64,000 nucleotides of DNA. Origin: Atlantibacter subterraneus. Its GTDB lineage: Bacteria > Pseudomonadota > Gammaproteobacteria > Enterobacterales > Enterobacteriaceae. Position numbers and translations under genes: made by a program. Within the stretch, counting starts at the first letter, position 1; every line of letters begins with the position of its first letter. The stretch spans positions 62,001-126,000 of the forward strand of contig NZ_VLPS01000009.1 in the NCBI RefSeq assembly GCF_007570865.1, read 5' to 3'. Below the pieces are notes generated by a model. That model was not told where the DNA came from and searched no databases. It saw only the letters and a list, made by a program, of their open reading frames with translations. Below, one piece after another: positions 39,718 through 49,646 of this stretch.

Positions 39718-41223
39718 GTGTCGACTGCAAACAACAAACCAACCGAAAGCGTGAGCATTAACGCTTTCAAACAACCGAAATCGTTCTATCTGATCTTTTC
39801 CATAGAATTATGGGAGCGTTTTGGTTACTACGGCCTGCAAGGGATCATGGCCGTCTACCTGGTAAAACAGCTGGGCATGTCCGAAGCGGACTCCATTACC
39901 TTGTTCTCCTCCTTCAGCGCGCTGGTTTATGGCCTTGTGGCTATCGGCGGATGGCTGGGCGATAAAGTACTGGGTACCAAACGCGTTATTCTGCTGGGGG
40001 CGATTGTACTGGCGATTGGTTATGCGCTGATTGCCTGGTCAGGCCATGACGCCGCAATCGTCTACCTGGGTATGGCGACGATTGCCGTCGGTAACGGCCT
40101 GTTTAAAGCTAACCCGTCCTCCCTGCTGTCTACCTGTTATTCGAAGGATGACCCACGTCTGGACGGTGCATTTACCATGTACTACATGTCCATCAACATC
40201 GGCTCTTTCTTCTCTATGCTGGCAACCCCATGGTTAGCCGCGCAGTATGGCTGGAGCGTCGCGTTCGCACTGAGCGTTGTGGGTATGTTGATCACCGTGG
40301 TGAACTTCCTTTTCTGCCGCAGTTGGGTAAAAGATTACGGTTCTCAACCGGACTTTAAACCTGTGCATTTCGGCAAGCTGGCTGCAACCATTGTTGGCGT
40401 GTTTGTATTAGTGGCGATCGCCACCTGGCTGCTGCATAACCAGAGCATTGCGCGTATGGCGCTGGGCTTTATCGCACTGGGCATTGTGTGCATTTTCGCT
40501 AAAGAAGCTTTCGCTATGCAGGGTGCGGCACGCCGTAAAATGATCGTGGCGTTTATCCTGATGTTAGAAGCCGTGGTGTTCTTCGTGCTGTACAGCCAGA
40601 TGCCGACGTCACTGAACTTCTTCGCCATCCGTAACGTTGAGCATTCCATTCTGGGTATCGCCTTTGAACCTGAGCAGTATCAGGCGCTGAACCCGTTCTG
40701 GATCATGATTGGCAGCCCGATTCTGGCCGCTATCTACAACAAAATGGGCGACCGTCTGCCGATGCCGCACAAATTCGCTATCGGTATGGTGCTGTGCTCT
40801 GGCGCGTTCCTGGTGCTGCCAGTGGGTGCCAGGTTCGCCAGCGATGCCGGTATCGTTTCCGTTAACTGGCTGATCCTGAGCTATGCGCTGCAAAGTATCG
40901 GCGAGCTGATGATCTCTGGTCTGGGCCTGGCGATGGTTGCGCAGCTGGTTCCGCAGCGTCTGATGGGCTTCATCATGGGTAGCTGGTTCCTGACTACCGC
41001 TGGCGCGGCGATTATCGCCGGTAAAGTGGCTAACCTGATGGCGGTTCCGGAAAACGTGACCGATCCGCTGATGTCTCTGGAAGTGTATGGACGCGTGTTC
41101 ATGCAGATCGGTATCGCGACTGCCGTTATCGCCGTCATCATGATGCTGACCGCGCCGAAACTGAACCGCATGACGCAGGACGACGAAAAATCTGCCAAAG
41201 CGACCGATACCGCTACGGCGTAA
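39718..41223 (+). CDS. dtpA: Dipeptide/tripeptide permease DtpA (TppB)
   Basis: A 501-residue proton-coupled oligopeptide transporter (POT/PTR family) with 14 expected membrane segments. The first-helix motif [14 protein letters not shown] (E-x-x-E-R) for proton coupling is present, as are [13 protein letters not shown] and [13 protein letters not shown]. It imports di- and tripeptides. The start is GTG, giving the E. coli N-terminus [12 protein letters not shown]; an ATG at 39716 is out of frame. A strong terminator follows. Confidence 0.96.
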   Translation: MSTANNKPTESVSINAFKQPKSFYLIFSIELWERFGYYGLQGIMAVYLVKQLGMSEADSITLFSSFSALVYGLVAIGGWLGDKVLGTKRVILLGAIVLAIGYALIAWSGHDAAIVYLGMATIAVGNGLFKANPSSLLSTCYSKDDPRLDGAFTMYYMSINIGSFFSMLATPWLAAQYGWSVAFALSVVGMLITVVNFLFCRSWVKDYGSQPDFKPVHFGKLAATIVGVFVLVAIATWLLHNQSIARMALGFIALGIVCIFAKEAFAMQGAARRKMIVAFILMLEAVVFFVLYSQMPTSLNFFAIRNVEHSILGIAFEPEQYQALNPFWIMIGSPILAAIYNKMGDRLPMPHKFAIGMVLCSGAFLVLPVGARFASDAGIVSVNWLILSYALQSIGELMISGLGLAMVAQLVPQRLMGFIMGSWFLTTAGAAIIAGKVANLMAVPENVTDPLMSLEVYGRVFMQIGIATAVIAVIMMLTAPKLNRMTQDDEKSAKATDTATA

Positions 41224-41238
41224 TCTTCCTCGCCTGAT

Positions 41239-41267
41239 AAAAGCTCGCTTCGGCGAGCTTTTTTTTT
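41239..41267 (+). terminator. Rho-independent terminator of dtpA
   Basis: An eight-base stem AAGCTCGC/GCGAGCTT with a TTCG tetraloop and a run of nine T. Confidence 0.93.
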
Positions 41268-41369
41268 GACATTACCGGTCACACAATTTTCGTCAAAACG
41301 CCTGAATCCCAACGCGTTACTGTGTAGTATCAGTAAATCTCGATCCCCCAATGCGTTAAGGAAATGTCC

Positions 41370-41975
41370 ATGAAACTGTTTTATAAACCCGGCGCGTGCT
41401 CCCTCTCTCCGCATATCGCACTGCGTGAGGCTGGCCTTGATTTCACGATGGAGAAAGTCGATTTAGCGGCAAAAACCACCGAGCACGGTGCCGACTATCT
41501 GGCGATTAACCCGAAAGGCCAGGTGCCCGCGATACAGCTTGAAGATGGTTCGCTATTGACCGAAGGCGTCGCCATTGTGCAGTTTATCGCGGATAAAGTG
41601 CCGGACCGCCAGCTGCTCGCGCCTGCTGGCAGCATGACGCGCTACCATACCCTGGAATGGTTGAATTATATCGCCACTGAGCTACACAAGGGCTTTACGC
41701 CGCTGTTCCGCCCGGATACGCCGGAAGAGTTTAAACCCATCGCCCGCAAAGCGCTGGAGAAGAAGTTGCAGTACATCGACGACGAGCTGGCAGATAAGCA
41801 GTGGCTGCTGGGGCTGCGCTTCACCGTCGCGGATGCCTACCTGTTTACCGTGCTGCGCTGGGCCTATGCCATTAAGCTGGATATGAGCGCGTTTTCAAAT
41901 ATCGCCAGCTATATGGAGCGCGTAAAAGCGCGTCCGGGCGTGGCGGCGGCGCTGGCGGCTGAAGGTATTGCATAA
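41370..41975 (+). CDS. gstA: Glutathione S-transferase GstA
   Basis: A 201-residue beta-class glutathione transferase. Cys10 in [10 protein letters not shown] is the active-site cysteine that forms a mixed disulfide with glutathione; [14 protein letters not shown] provides the cis-proline. The C-terminal helical domain holds [16 protein letters not shown] with the conserved Asp. I use ATG 41370, because AAGGAA is only one base before the ATG at 41364 but suitably spaced for the second. Likely role: peroxide and electrophile detoxification. Convergent with pdxY. Confidence 0.95.
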   Translation: MKLFYKPGACSLSPHIALREAGLDFTMEKVDLAAKTTEHGADYLAINPKGQVPAIQLEDGSLLTEGVAIVQFIADKVPDRQLLAPAGSMTRYHTLEWLNYIATELHKGFTPLFRPDTPEEFKPIARKALEKKLQYIDDELADKQWLLGLRFTVADAYLFTVLRWAYAIKLDMSAFSNIASYMERVKARPGVAAALAAEGIA

Positions 41976-41983
41976 ATTACCTG

Positions 41984-42011
41984 CGATGCCTCCGCCCGGA
42001 GGCATCGTTTT
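41984..42011 (+). terminator. Rho-independent terminator of gstA
   Basis: An 11-base perfect stem CGATGCCTCCG/CGGAGGCATCG followed by four T, just past the gstA stop and right before the convergent pdxY stop. Confidence 0.8.
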
Positions 42012-42017
42012 AAATCC

Positions 42018-42878
42018 CTACACCACGCTGGCGGTAAAACGCACCTCAGGTTTAGCAATCTGATCCTGCGCGGCAACCACCTGCAACTCATACTCTTTCA
42101 TCTCTTTGGTCACCGCCATTACGCTATAAACGGCTGCCGTGACGTGCTCCAGCGCCTCGCGCAGGGTCGCACCCTGTAACAGCTTGACCAACAGCAACCC
42201 ACTGGTGACGTCACCGACGCCCACCGGCTGGCGCGCGCCGAAATCCACCAGCGGACGGCTGATATGCAGCGCCTCGTCGGCCGTGACCAACAGCATTTCG
42301 AATTTATCCAGCCGGTAACCGGCGCGCGCCAGGTGCTTTATCAGCACGATTTGCGGACCCTGGGCGATCAGCTCACGGGCTGCGCTAACGGCTTGATCAA
42401 CGCTATTGACCGCATGGCCCGTCAGGATCTCCAGTTCGATTAAATTAGGCGCGATGATATCGCTGGCGGGCATGGCGTAGCGGGTATGAAATTCCGCCAC
42501 GCCCGGGGCGACGATGCAGCCCTTTTCCGGATGGCCCATCACCGGGTCGCAGAAATACTTCGCCGCCGGATTGGCGGCTTTAACCTGGCGAACAATACCG
42601 AGGATCTGCTCGCCCTGCTCCGCCGACCCTAAATAACCGCTGAGCACCGCGTCGCAGCGCTGAAGCTGACCGATATCGGCGATGCCCTGGACAATTTCAC
42701 TCAGGTGGTTGGCTGGCATCACGCAACCGGTCCACTGCCCGTACTGGGTATGATTTGAAAACTGAACGGTATTCAGCGGCCAGACATTTGCGCCAAGGCG
42801 ACGCATCGGGAATTCTGCGGCGCTGTTACCGGCATGGCCGAACACTACGTGGGATTGAATTGCGAGGATGTTTTTCAT
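42018..42878 (-). CDS. pdxY: Pyridoxal kinase PdxY
   Basis: A 286-residue ribokinase-superfamily enzyme that phosphorylates pyridoxal in the PLP salvage pathway. Key segments: [26 protein letters not shown] and the anion-hole region [13 protein letters not shown] with the catalytic Asp. The ATG at 42878 (MKNILAIQ) matches the E. coli start; the open frame is ten codons longer. It follows tyrS by 90 bases on the same strand, with a hairpin between. pdxH of the same vitamin B6 pathway lies upstream of tyrS. Confidence 0.95.
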   Translation of the reverse strand: MKNILAIQSHVVFGHAGNSAAEFPMRRLGANVWPLNTVQFSNHTQYGQWTGCVMPANHLSEIVQGIADIGQLQRCDAVLSGYLGSAEQGEQILGIVRQVKAANPAAKYFCDPVMGHPEKGCIVAPGVAEFHTRYAMPASDIIAPNLIELEILTGHAVNSVDQAVSAARELIAQGPQIVLIKHLARAGYRLDKFEMLLVTADEALHISRPLVDFGARQPVGVGDVTSGLLLVKLLQGATLREALEHVTAAVYSVMAVTKEMKEYELQVVAAQDQIAKPEVRFTASVV

Positions 42879-42929
42879 CTCTGTTTCCAACAACTTTTCT
42901 GACGACAACAGGCTTTATTCAGACAAAAT

Positions 42930-42956
42930 AAAAGGGCGTGGTTTCCCACGCCCTTC
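42930..42956 (-). terminator. Hairpin terminator between tyrS and pdxY
   Basis: A ten-base perfect stem AAGGGCGTGG/CCACGCCCTT with a four-base loop. On the minus strand it is followed by a T-rich tail. It lies just after the tyrS stop codon, so pdxY would need read-through or its own promoter. Confidence 0.75.
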
Positions 42957-42968
42957 AACATCAAATCA

Positions 42969-44243
42969 TTACTTCCAGCAAACCAGACAGTAATTCTTTT
43001 TGCCGCGACGTAATAAGGTGTAGCGTCCAAACAGTTTATCGGCCTCGCTAAAGGTATATTCCGGGTCGGACTGTTTTTCACCATTAACGGTAACGGCATT
43101 AGAGGCGATGGTTTTACGCGCCTGGCCGCGGGATGGCTGAAGCTCAGAGTCGACCAGCGCCTGCTGTAAATCCGCGCCAGTCGCCAGTTCAACCATCGGT
43201 ACGCCGTCCTGCGCCAGCTGTTCGAAATCCGCTTCGCTCAGGGAGCTCAGATTGCCGTTGAACAGGCTTTCGGTGATGCGTTTCGCCGCCACCAGTCCTT
43301 CTTCACCATGCACCAGACGGGTGACTTCATCCGCCAGCACGTACTGCGCGCGCGGCGCTTTGCCGCTGGTTTTGTCTTCCTCTTCCAGCGCGTTGATGGC
43401 GTCGAGGTCCATAAAGGTGAAGAATTTCAGGAAACGGTAAACATCGGCGTCAGCGGTGTTGATCCAGAACTGGTAGAACTTGTACGGGCTGGTTTTCTTC
43501 GGATCTAACCACACCGCGCCACCTTCGGTTTTACCGAATTTGGTGCCGTCGGCTTTGGTGATTAGCGGAACCGTCAGACCGAATACCTGGTTCTGATGCA
43601 AGCGGCGAGTCAGGTCGATACCGGAGGTGATGTTGCCCCACTGATCGGAGCCGCCAATTTGCAGCGCCACGCCATGCAGTTCGTTCAGGCAGGCGAAGTC
43701 ATAACCCTGCAGCAGGTTATAGGAGAATTCAGTAAAAGAGATACCGACGTCGTCGCGGTTAAGACGCTGCTTAACGGCTTCTTTGTTAATCATCTGGTTA
43801 ACAGAGAAGTGCTTGCCGATGTCGCGCAGAAAGGTCAGCACGTTCATATTGCCGAACCAGTCATAGTTATTGGCGGCAATCGCAGAGTTGCTGCCGCAGT
43901 CGAAGTCGAGGAACGGGGCAACCTGTTTACGGATTTTATCCACCCACTCCTGTACGGTTTCTTCGGTGTTCAGCTTACGTTCCGCAGCTTTAAAGCTCGG
44001 ATCGCCGATCAGACCGGTTGCGCCGCCCACCAGCGCTACCGGCTTATGCCCTGCCTGCTGGAAACGCTTCAGGCACAGCAGAGGAACCAGATGGCCCAAA
44101 TGCAAGCTATCGGCGGTCGGATCGAAGCCGCAATAGAGTGCAATTGGCCCTTGCGCCAGTCGCTCTGCTAACGCTACTTCGTCCGTCACCTGGGCCACAA
44201 GGCCCCGCTCTTGCAATTGTTTAATCAAATTGCTGGTTGCCAT
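42969..44243 (-). CDS. tyrS: Tyrosyl-tRNA synthetase TyrS
   Basis: A 424-residue class I aminoacyl-tRNA synthetase. The ATP-site motifs are HLGHLVPLL (HIGH-type, near residue 45) and KFGKT (KMSKS-type, near 235), with the tyrosine pocket in [12 protein letters not shown] and IGGSDQWGN. The C-terminal S4-like RNA-binding domain ends in [15 protein letters not shown] use ATG 44243 (MATSNLIKQ), with a GGAG ribosome site; upstream in-frame ATGs have none. An ERIC repeat lies 78 bases upstream. Confidence 0.98.
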   Translation of the reverse strand: MATSNLIKQLQERGLVAQVTDEVALAERLAQGPIALYCGFDPTADSLHLGHLVPLLCLKRFQQAGHKPVALVGGATGLIGDPSFKAAERKLNTEETVQEWVDKIRKQVAPFLDFDCGSNSAIAANNYDWFGNMNVLTFLRDIGKHFSVNQMINKEAVKQRLNRDDVGISFTEFSYNLLQGYDFACLNELHGVALQIGGSDQWGNITSGIDLTRRLHQNQVFGLTVPLITKADGTKFGKTEGGAVWLDPKKTSPYKFYQFWINTADADVYRFLKFFTFMDLDAINALEEEDKTSGKAPRAQYVLADEVTRLVHGEEGLVAAKRITESLFNGNLSSLSEADFEQLAQDGVPMVELATGADLQQALVDSELQPSRGQARKTIASNAVTVNGEKQSDPEYTFSEADKLFGRYTLLRRGKKNYCLVCWK

Positions 44244-44321
44244 CAATTTCTCCATGTATTTACGACTGCACCTGTGCCGGTACACGGCTTCTCGCCCACT
44301 GGCGAAAAATAAAAGGATTCA

Positions 44322-44447
44322 TATACCCTAAATAATTCGCGTTGCAGGAAGGCGGCAAGTGAAGGATCCCCAAGGGCTTACAAAAGTAAGTGACTGGGAT
44401 GAGTGAATGCAGCCAACGCATCTGCAACGCGAAGTATGACGGGTATA
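44322..44447. repeat. ERIC element (enterobacterial repetitive intergenic consensus)
   Basis: A 126-base imperfect palindrome with terminal inverted repeats TATACCC/GGGTATA. The inner segment 44384-44405 matches the well-known ERIC2 primer sequence at 20 of 22 positions, and the mirrored arm resembles ERIC1R. It lies between pdxH and tyrS, on the presumed common transcript. ERICs are non-autonomous, MITE-like elements found between genes in enterobacteria; E. coli K-12 has, to my memory, none here. Confidence 0.9.
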
Positions 44448-44499
44448 GAATAAAGCGCTCGCAACGGGAGTACCAGCGCTTAAAGAATAAAACCGATAC

Positions 44500-45156
44500 T
44501 CAGGGTGCCAGCCTGTCTATTTTCCAGGCATCAGCATCGCGCTGGTATAAAAAACGGTCGTGCAGACGGTGTTCGCCGCCCTGCCAGAACTCCATTTGTT
44601 CGACAGAGACGCGGAAACCGCCCCAGAAGCTGGGCAACGGGATCTCACCTTGCTGGAACTTTTGCTTCAGCTCGAGGAATTTGCTTTCCAGAATGCCACG
44701 CGCGGAGATGCGGCTGGACTGCTTCGACACCCAGGCGCCGATTTGGCTGTCACGCGGGCGGCTGTGGAAGTATTTCATTACTTCCAGGGTAGACAGGCGT
44801 TCGGCCTTGCCAATCACCATCACCTGGCGCTCCAGCATGTGCCACGGGAACAGCAGGCTGATGCGGGGGTTGTGCTCGATCTGGTGCGCTTTACGGCTAC
44901 CGAGGTTGGTGTAAAACACTAACCCGCGCTCGTCATAATGTTTGAGCAGAACAATACGCTGATAAGGCTGATTGTTTTCATCAACCGTGGCGACCACCAT
45001 GGCGGTGGGGTCGGCCAGTTTGGCTTCGCAGGCCTGGCCCAGCCACTTCTCAAACAGCGCTAACGGTTGGTCGGGCAAATCGTGACGACGTAAACCGCCT
45101 TTCGTGTATTCGCGGCGTAAATGCGCGATCTGTTGCAGGGCATCGTTGTCAGACAT
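44500..45156 (-). CDS. pdxH: Pyridoxine/pyridoxamine 5-phosphate oxidase PdxH
   Basis: A 218-residue FMN enzyme that oxidises PNP and PMP to PLP, the last step of vitamin B6 synthesis. Typical segments are [38 protein letters not shown] and the C-terminal WKIDRLAP. The middle [22 protein letters not shown] is family-characteristic. It lies upstream of tyrS, separated here by the ERIC repeat, and downstream of mliC. Confidence 0.97.
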   Translation of the reverse strand: MSDNDALQQIAHLRREYTKGGLRRHDLPDQPLALFEKWLGQACEAKLADPTAMVVATVDENNQPYQRIVLLKHYDERGLVFYTNLGSRKAHQIEHNPRISLLFPWHMLERQVMVIGKAERLSTLEVMKYFHSRPRDSQIGAWVSKQSSRISARGILESKFLELKQKFQQGEIPLPSFWGGFRVSVEQMEFWQGGEHRLHDRFLYQRDADAWKIDRLAP

Positions 45157-45213
45157 AGTGATTCTTAGAGGAGTTTTCGGGTGGCGTTATTGTGCGCCCC
45201 ACCCGATAAAATC

Positions 45214-45537
45214 TCAACGCTTAGGGTTTTGCAACTGGCAGTTATTCAACACGATGCGATCTTTGTCGTAAACCGTTGCGCTATCACCCTTAGACCAGAA
45301 AACATAAATGCCATCGGTATAACGCGCGCCGGAGGCAGAAAGCCCCTGCTTCAGGGTGAGCGGTTTGTCATCGTAAACGAAGCTGACTTCCTGACGAGTA
45401 TTATTGAGGTTGACGCTCAGCGGCTTTTCATCGCACTGATACTCCAGCGTATCGGTGTGCATGCGCTCGACGAAGTTGTTGTAGGTTGAGCAACCCGCCA
45501 GCAAAGTGGGGAGTAAAACGATAAGTATTTTTTTCAT
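45214..45537 (-). CDS. mliC: Membrane-bound lysozyme inhibitor MliC (YdhA)
   Basis: A 107-residue outer-membrane lipoprotein. The signal peptide [16 protein letters not shown] ends with lipobox Cys16. The mature C-type lysozyme inhibitor domain has [24 protein letters not shown]-like strands with the conserved Ser and Lys that enter the lysozyme active site, and paired cysteines (EYQCDE and NNCQL). It protects peptidoglycan from host lysozyme. I chose ATG 45537; the open frame is longer but lacks a signal start. pdxH follows 57 bases downstream on the same strand. Confidence 0.93.
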   Translation of the reverse strand: MKKILIVLLPTLLAGCSTYNNFVERMHTDTLEYQCDEKPLSVNLNNTRQEVSFVYDDKPLTLKQGLSASGARYTDGIYVFWSKGDSATVYDKDRIVLNNCQLQNPKR

Positions 45538-45627
45538 GGGCGTATCCTGACTAAATCCTGTTCCCTGGAGAGCTGCGCCCTCCACGTAATAAACAGTCTA
45601 CCGGTTACGCCCAGTAGCGAACTTCAG

Positions 45628-46752
45628 TTAACTCTGATAGTTCAGGGTATTGGCCGGGAAAATCGCCCCTAATACCGTGGCATTTGCGGCCCCGGTCACA
45701 GAAGGCAAATTGCCGGGCAAACCATTGAGGGTACGCCAGGCGAGCCAGGCAAAGGCCAGCGCTTCCATATCGTCGCCGCTGATCCCAGCTTCATCCGTGG
45801 TGGTGACTTCCGTGCCCGGTAGCAGGCTGGAAAGACGCGCCATCACCAGCGGATTTCTCCCCCCGCCGCCACAGACCAGCACACGCTCGCAGCCGCCGCA
45901 CAGTAAAATTTGCTCTGCGATGGTGATGGCCGTCAGTTCGGCCAGCGTCGCCTGCACATCCTGCGCTTTCACGCCGGGGAAGTTCGCCAGATGGCGCTCC
46001 AGCCAGCCGTAGTTGAAATACTCACGACCGGTGCTCTTGGGTGCTGGCGCGGCGAAATACGGGTCGCTGAGCATTTGCTGCAATAAAGGAGGGATAACGC
46101 TGCCGCTGCTCGCCCATTGGGCATCCCGGTCATAAGGTTTGCCGCGCTGACGCCAAATCCAGGCATCCATCAGCATGTTGCCCGGCCCGGTGTCGTAGCC
46201 TCTGACCGGTGCGCCGGGAAACAGCATGGAAAGGTTAGCGATACCACCGATATTCAGCACCATCCGCCTTTCGCTGGGGTGAGCCAGCAGCGCATGGTGG
46301 AAAGCCGGCACCAGCGGCGCGCCCTGCCCGCCAAGCGCCACATCGCGCCGCCGAAAATCGCCGACCACGGTCACGCCGGTGCGGGCGACAATCTGGTTGT
46401 TGTCGCCGATTTGCAGCGTGTGTGGTGCATCGCCCTGCGGCTCATGCCACACGGTTTGCCCGTGACAGCCAATCGCCACAATATCTTCAGGACGCAGTTT
46501 CTCCTGCTGCATCATCGCCTGTACCGCATCGGCAAACAGGCGGCCCAGCCGGGTATCCAGTTGACCGAACTGAGAGAGGGTCAACTGCTGGCCCTGACAC
46601 ACCGCCAACACGGCCTCTTTCAGCGGATGCGGAATCGGCCACGACAGGCTCGCCTGCTGGGCAACCATATTTTCATCAATAGTCGCCAGAACCACGTCCA
46701 CCCCATCAAGGCTGGTGCCCGACATCACTCCGATATAACGACCCGATCTCAT
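45628..46752 (-). CDS. anmK: Anhydro-N-acetylmuramic acid kinase AnmK
   Basis: A 374-residue sugar kinase of the ASKHA fold. It opens with the ATP-site motif [13 protein letters not shown] and later has [17 protein letters not shown] (catalytic Asp) and VCGGGGRNP. It cleaves and phosphorylates anhydro-MurNAc to MurNAc 6-phosphate in cell-wall recycling. ATG 46752 has AAAGGA at seven bases; the open frame extends two codons to a TTG. Same strand as mliC. Confidence 0.96.
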   Translation of the reverse strand: MRSGRYIGVMSGTSLDGVDVVLATIDENMVAQQASLSWPIPHPLKEAVLAVCQGQQLTLSQFGQLDTRLGRLFADAVQAMMQQEKLRPEDIVAIGCHGQTVWHEPQGDAPHTLQIGDNNQIVARTGVTVVGDFRRRDVALGGQGAPLVPAFHHALLAHPSERRMVLNIGGIANLSMLFPGAPVRGYDTGPGNMLMDAWIWRQRGKPYDRDAQWASSGSVIPPLLQQMLSDPYFAAPAPKSTGREYFNYGWLERHLANFPGVKAQDVQATLAELTAITIAEQILLCGGCERVLVCGGGGRNPLVMARLSSLLPGTEVTTTDEAGISGDDMEALAFAWLAWRTLNGLPGNLPSVTGAANATVLGAIFPANTLNYQS

Positions 46753-46889
46753 ACTCAATCCTTTTTTATGCCGCCTGAGGCAATAACTGAATCATAACCA
46801 CTCTGATTTCGCCATGTTTAATTGGCAACCTGACCGGGTTTGCCTGTAAAGAAACGTGTAAATCGTGTCTGTCGCGCCAGTAATGGCCA

Positions 46890-46922
46890 TGTTTAGCTAA
46901 GGTTAATGGAGATTCCTATATT
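46890..46922 (+). promoter_or_regulatory. PhoP box and -10 of the slyB promoter
   Basis: A direct repeat TGTTTA-N5-GGTTAA (46890-46906) matches the PhoP consensus closely. A -10 box TATATT lies ten bases further (46917-46922), the spacing expected when PhoP takes the place of a -35 element. slyB is a known PhoPQ target under low magnesium in E. coli. Confidence 0.82.
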
Positions 46923-47029
46923 ATTTTTATATCGAGGCTCCACAATAGTGTGAAACCACCGGGTGGAGTATCTTATAATTTGCCATAAGGATGCTCGTTT
47001 TGAGCGTAAGTGGTGAACAGGAGATTTAC

Positions 47030-47497
47030 ATGATTTCACGAGTTCTGATGGTTTCGCTGGTGGGCTTAACACTGGCTGGTTGTGTGAATAACGATAGCCT
47101 TTCAGGCGATGTCTACAGCGCGTCGGAGGCCAAACAGGTCCAGCGTGTGACCTACGGTACCGTTGTGAACGTTCGTCCGGTGCAGATTCAGGGCGGCGAC
47201 GATAATAACGCAATCGGCGCTATTGGCGGCGCGGTACTGGGCGGCTTCCTGGGTAACACCATCGGCGGCGGCACCGGTCGTTCGCTGGCCACTGCCGCAG
47301 GCGCAGTGGCAGGCGGCGTAGCTGGCCAGGGCGTACAGGGTTCAATGAACAAAACCCAGGGCGTTGAGCTGGAAATCCGTAAAGATGATGGCGACACCAT
47401 CATGGTTGTCCAGAAACAAGGGGCGACCAAGTTCTCTGCTGGTCAGCGCGTTGTGATGGCCAATAAAGGCAGCCAGGTTACCGTTTCCCCACGTTAA
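47030..47497 (+). CDS. slyB: Outer-membrane lipoprotein SlyB
   Basis: A 155-residue lipoprotein of the SlyB/Rickettsia 17-kDa antigen family. The lipobox is TLAGC near residue 17. The centre has glycine-zipper motifs (AIGGAVLGGFLGNTIGGGTG and AAGAVAGGVAG), followed by a beta-rich C-terminus ending VTVSPR. It stabilises the outer membrane and is induced through PhoPQ; the PhoP box upstream supports this. I chose ATG 47030, giving the E. coli length; an ATG at 46991 would add 13 residues ahead of the signal. Confidence 0.95.
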   Translation: MISRVLMVSLVGLTLAGCVNNDSLSGDVYSASEAKQVQRVTYGTVVNVRPVQIQGGDDNNAIGAIGGAVLGGFLGNTIGGGTGRSLATAAGAVAGGVAGQGVQGSMNKTQGVELEIRKDDGDTIMVVQKQGATKFSAGQRVVMANKGSQVTVSPR

Positions 47498-47508
47498 TCT
47501 TTTCCCCT

Positions 47509-47536
47509 GAGCGGCCTTTCTGGCCGCTCTCTTTAT
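47509..47536 (+). terminator. Rho-independent terminator of slyB
   Basis: An eight-base stem GAGCGGCC/GGCCGCTC followed by a T-rich tail, 12 bases past the slyB stop codon. Confidence 0.82.
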
Positions 47537-47620
47537 TTACTTTGTTTGACATTAATTTGTTTATTTTAGTGGAAACTTTTAGGTAAACTTAGCAAAGCTG
47601 ACGCACATTAAGGGATGAAT

Positions 47621-47790
47621 ATGCGATTAACTTTCTTTAAAGCCGGTGCAAACAAAACTTTCTCTTTAAGGTATTTTTTTATACTTCTATTAACATATCA
47701 ATCCTCATCGTTGTAACAGTCGCTGTAATAGATAATTATCCTGTAAGTTTATCTTTGCAATTTAATGAGCATAGTTTTTGCTCGTACTAA
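47621..47790 (+). pseudogene. Frameshifted small membrane-protein ORF
   Basis: An ATG at 47621 with AAGGGA upstream opens a 31-codon frame (MRLTFFKAGANKTFSLRYFF and on) that stops at 47716. If one T is added to the seven-T run at 47674-47680, the frame continues to 47790 and gives about 56 residues, with a membrane-like segment (INISILIVVTVAVI) and a polar tail. It would then end 11 bases before the diguanylate cyclase start. It may be a broken gene, a sequencing error or a slippage site. No family recognised. Confidence 0.35.
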
Positions 47791-47801
47791 AGGCATCGAC
47801 A

Positions 47802-49163
47802 ATGTTAAAAATAATGATGACGCCGCTCACAAAAAAAATGCTTTTTATTAGTTTCAGTCTGCTTTTTTTTCTGACTCTGCATCTTTTATTTACGCATCAC
47901 TTTACGTACCCTACTCAATTGTCGCCCATGCTTTATCCGGGCTTAACAATTTTATTAACGTCAATGTATGGCATCCTTGCTTGTTTATTGTTCATGCGCG
48001 TTTATTGCGACAGCAAGCGATTTTATCTTATCGCAGTGGCATTTGGTTTTTCAGGCTCAGCGCTTTTTACGACTGGCACGTTAATCAGCTTTCCAGGCTG
48101 GTTTACCAGTGATAGCAACGTGACGGACAACTACAATAATGCGGCGATATTTTTCTTGTTTCGTCAAATTCTGTTATCCGGATTGTGCTGCTTTACCGCC
48201 CTGCTTTACGCCGCTAAAGCGAAACTGGATTGTGTTAAACTCCGCCGCACGTGCCTGATGCTAATAGCTGGGTTTACGCTGGTCATCCTCAGCGTGGGCT
48301 ATCTTTATTCCAGTTTTGACCCTTCACTCTCGTTAAGTTTGATTGATAACGAGACCCTTGACTGGGAAATTCTCTGGCATGAGAAAATCGGCTATTTAAT
48401 GCTGGCAATCTGGTTTATTACTTTAGGCCTAATAATACATGTCAGCCAAATTAAAACGCTCTTATGGTTGGGTATCGCCATTTTGTGCGTCGCGGAGAGT
48501 GGGACGCTGATTATTATCCTGACCAATACACATGCAACCAGCACCGCATGGTTTTATTCTCGATTGTTTGATGTGTTCTCAACCGGCATTATTTTACTGG
48601 TACTACTTACCGATGTTTTTCGGCTTTATCAACGTTCCTATCAAAACTATCAACTGTCTTATCACAAAGCGATGCATGACCCATTAAGCGGCCTTTACAA
48701 TCGCAGTTATTTGTTTGAACACATCCAGCAGTATCTTCTCGCCGCCAGTGAGGCACAGCCTGTGTCCATTGTTTTATGCGACCTGGATCATTTCAAAAAA
48801 ATTAACGATCGCTATGGTCATGTTCAGGGCGATAAAGTAATACGCTTTATCGGTCAACAACTGATGAATTCGATTCGCAACCATGATATTGCCGCCCGGT
48901 TGGGCGGTGAAGAATTTATTTTAGTGTTAAATACCACCAATAATGTCAATGCCATGAATATCGCCTGCCGGATTCAGTCTGCCATCGCTGAACGAAGCCG
49001 TCAGGAGGTGGTTAACGGGTTAGCGGAGCCTGTCACCATGAGCATGGGCGTATATACCGTAACGGAAGCAAACTGCACTATTGAGGAGTGCCTTGAACGC
49101 GCCGACCAGGCGATGTATCGCGCTAAGAAAGAGGGACGCAATCGGGTAGTGAATTATCACTAA
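47802..49163 (+). CDS. Membrane-anchored diguanylate cyclase (GGDEF domain)
   Basis: A 453-residue protein. Residues 1-275 carry about eight hydrophobic segments, a MASE-like membrane sensor. The GGDEF domain follows: HDPLSGLYNR, DLDHFKKINDRYGH, the active-site GGEEF at 368-372, and an inhibitory I-site RNHD at 359-362, exactly five residues before. It should make cyclic di-GMP and be product-inhibited. ATG 47802 with AAGG is preferred to a TTG at 47778. It is inserted between slyB and slyA, which adjoin in E. coli; its N-terminal part is AT-rich, suggesting acquisition. Not assigned to a named E. coli gene. Confidence 0.88.
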   Translation: MLKIMMTPLTKKMLFISFSLLFFLTLHLLFTHHFTYPTQLSPMLYPGLTILLTSMYGILACLLFMRVYCDSKRFYLIAVAFGFSGSALFTTGTLISFPGWFTSDSNVTDNYNNAAIFFLFRQILLSGLCCFTALLYAAKAKLDCVKLRRTCLMLIAGFTLVILSVGYLYSSFDPSLSLSLIDNETLDWEILWHEKIGYLMLAIWFITLGLIIHVSQIKTLLWLGIAILCVAESGTLIIILTNTHATSTAWFYSRLFDVFSTGIILLVLLTDVFRLYQRSYQNYQLSYHKAMHDPLSGLYNRSYLFEHIQQYLLAASEAQPVSIVLCDLDHFKKINDRYGHVQGDKVIRFIGQQLMNSIRNHDIAARLGGEEFILVLNTTNNVNAMNIACRIQSAIAERSRQEVVNGLAEPVTMSMGVYTVTEANCTIEECLERADQAMYRAKKEGRNRVVNYH

Positions 49164-49165
49164 AA

Positions 49166-49195
49166 GAAAAGGCCTCGTGAAAGCGAGGCCTTTGA
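49166..49195. terminator. Bidirectional terminator between the GGDEF gene and slyA
   Basis: A ten-base stem AAAGGCCTCG/CGAGGCCTTT with short A and T runs on both sides, located between the two convergent genes. Confidence 0.8.
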
Positions 49196-49630
49196 TTAAT
49201 CCTGGCCGTGTAGCCGGATGATGTTCTTTTCAATCCGCTCGATAAGGTTGATTAACAGTTCGAGCTCCTGCTGGCTGATGCCACCGAGGATTTCGCCCCG
49301 GGTCTTGCGGATCACATCTTCCATTTCGCTGATGATCGGTGCCGCTTTTTCCGTCAGCTTGATGCGTTTTGCGCGCCTGTCGTTTGCGCAGGTGTGACGG
49401 GCGATCAGCCCCTTCTCTTCCAGCTGATCCAGCGTACGCACCAGCGACGGCTGTTCAATACCGATCGCTTTAGCCAGTTGTATTTGCGATTGATCGGGCG
49501 GCAACTCGTGAATGTTATGCAATGTAACCCAGTGGGTTTGCGTCAACTCCAGAGGTTTCAGGCGATGGTCAATCAGAGCACGCCATATGCGTACCAGCCG
49601 CGCCAGATCAGAACCTAATGGCGATTCCAA
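49196..49630 (-). CDS. slyA: MarR-family transcription regulator SlyA
   Basis: A 144-residue winged-helix regulator. The DNA-binding part is [25 protein letters not shown], with the wing around [10 protein letters not shown]. It often acts by displacing H-NS and controls virulence and envelope genes. I start it at the TTG codon 49630 ([16 protein letters not shown]): AAGGAG lies six bases upstream of it, but directly touches the ATG at 49636. The E. coli protein is likewise 144 residues from a UUG start. A SlyA consensus site lies just upstream. Confidence 0.94.
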   Translation of the reverse strand: MESPLGSDLARLVRIWRALIDHRLKPLELTQTHWVTLHNIHELPPDQSQIQLAKAIGIEQPSLVRTLDQLEEKGLIARHTCANDRRAKRIKLTEKAAPIISEMEDVIRKTRGEILGGISQQELELLINLIERIEKNIIRLHGQD

Positions 49631-49646
49631 TTTCATCTCCTTATAA

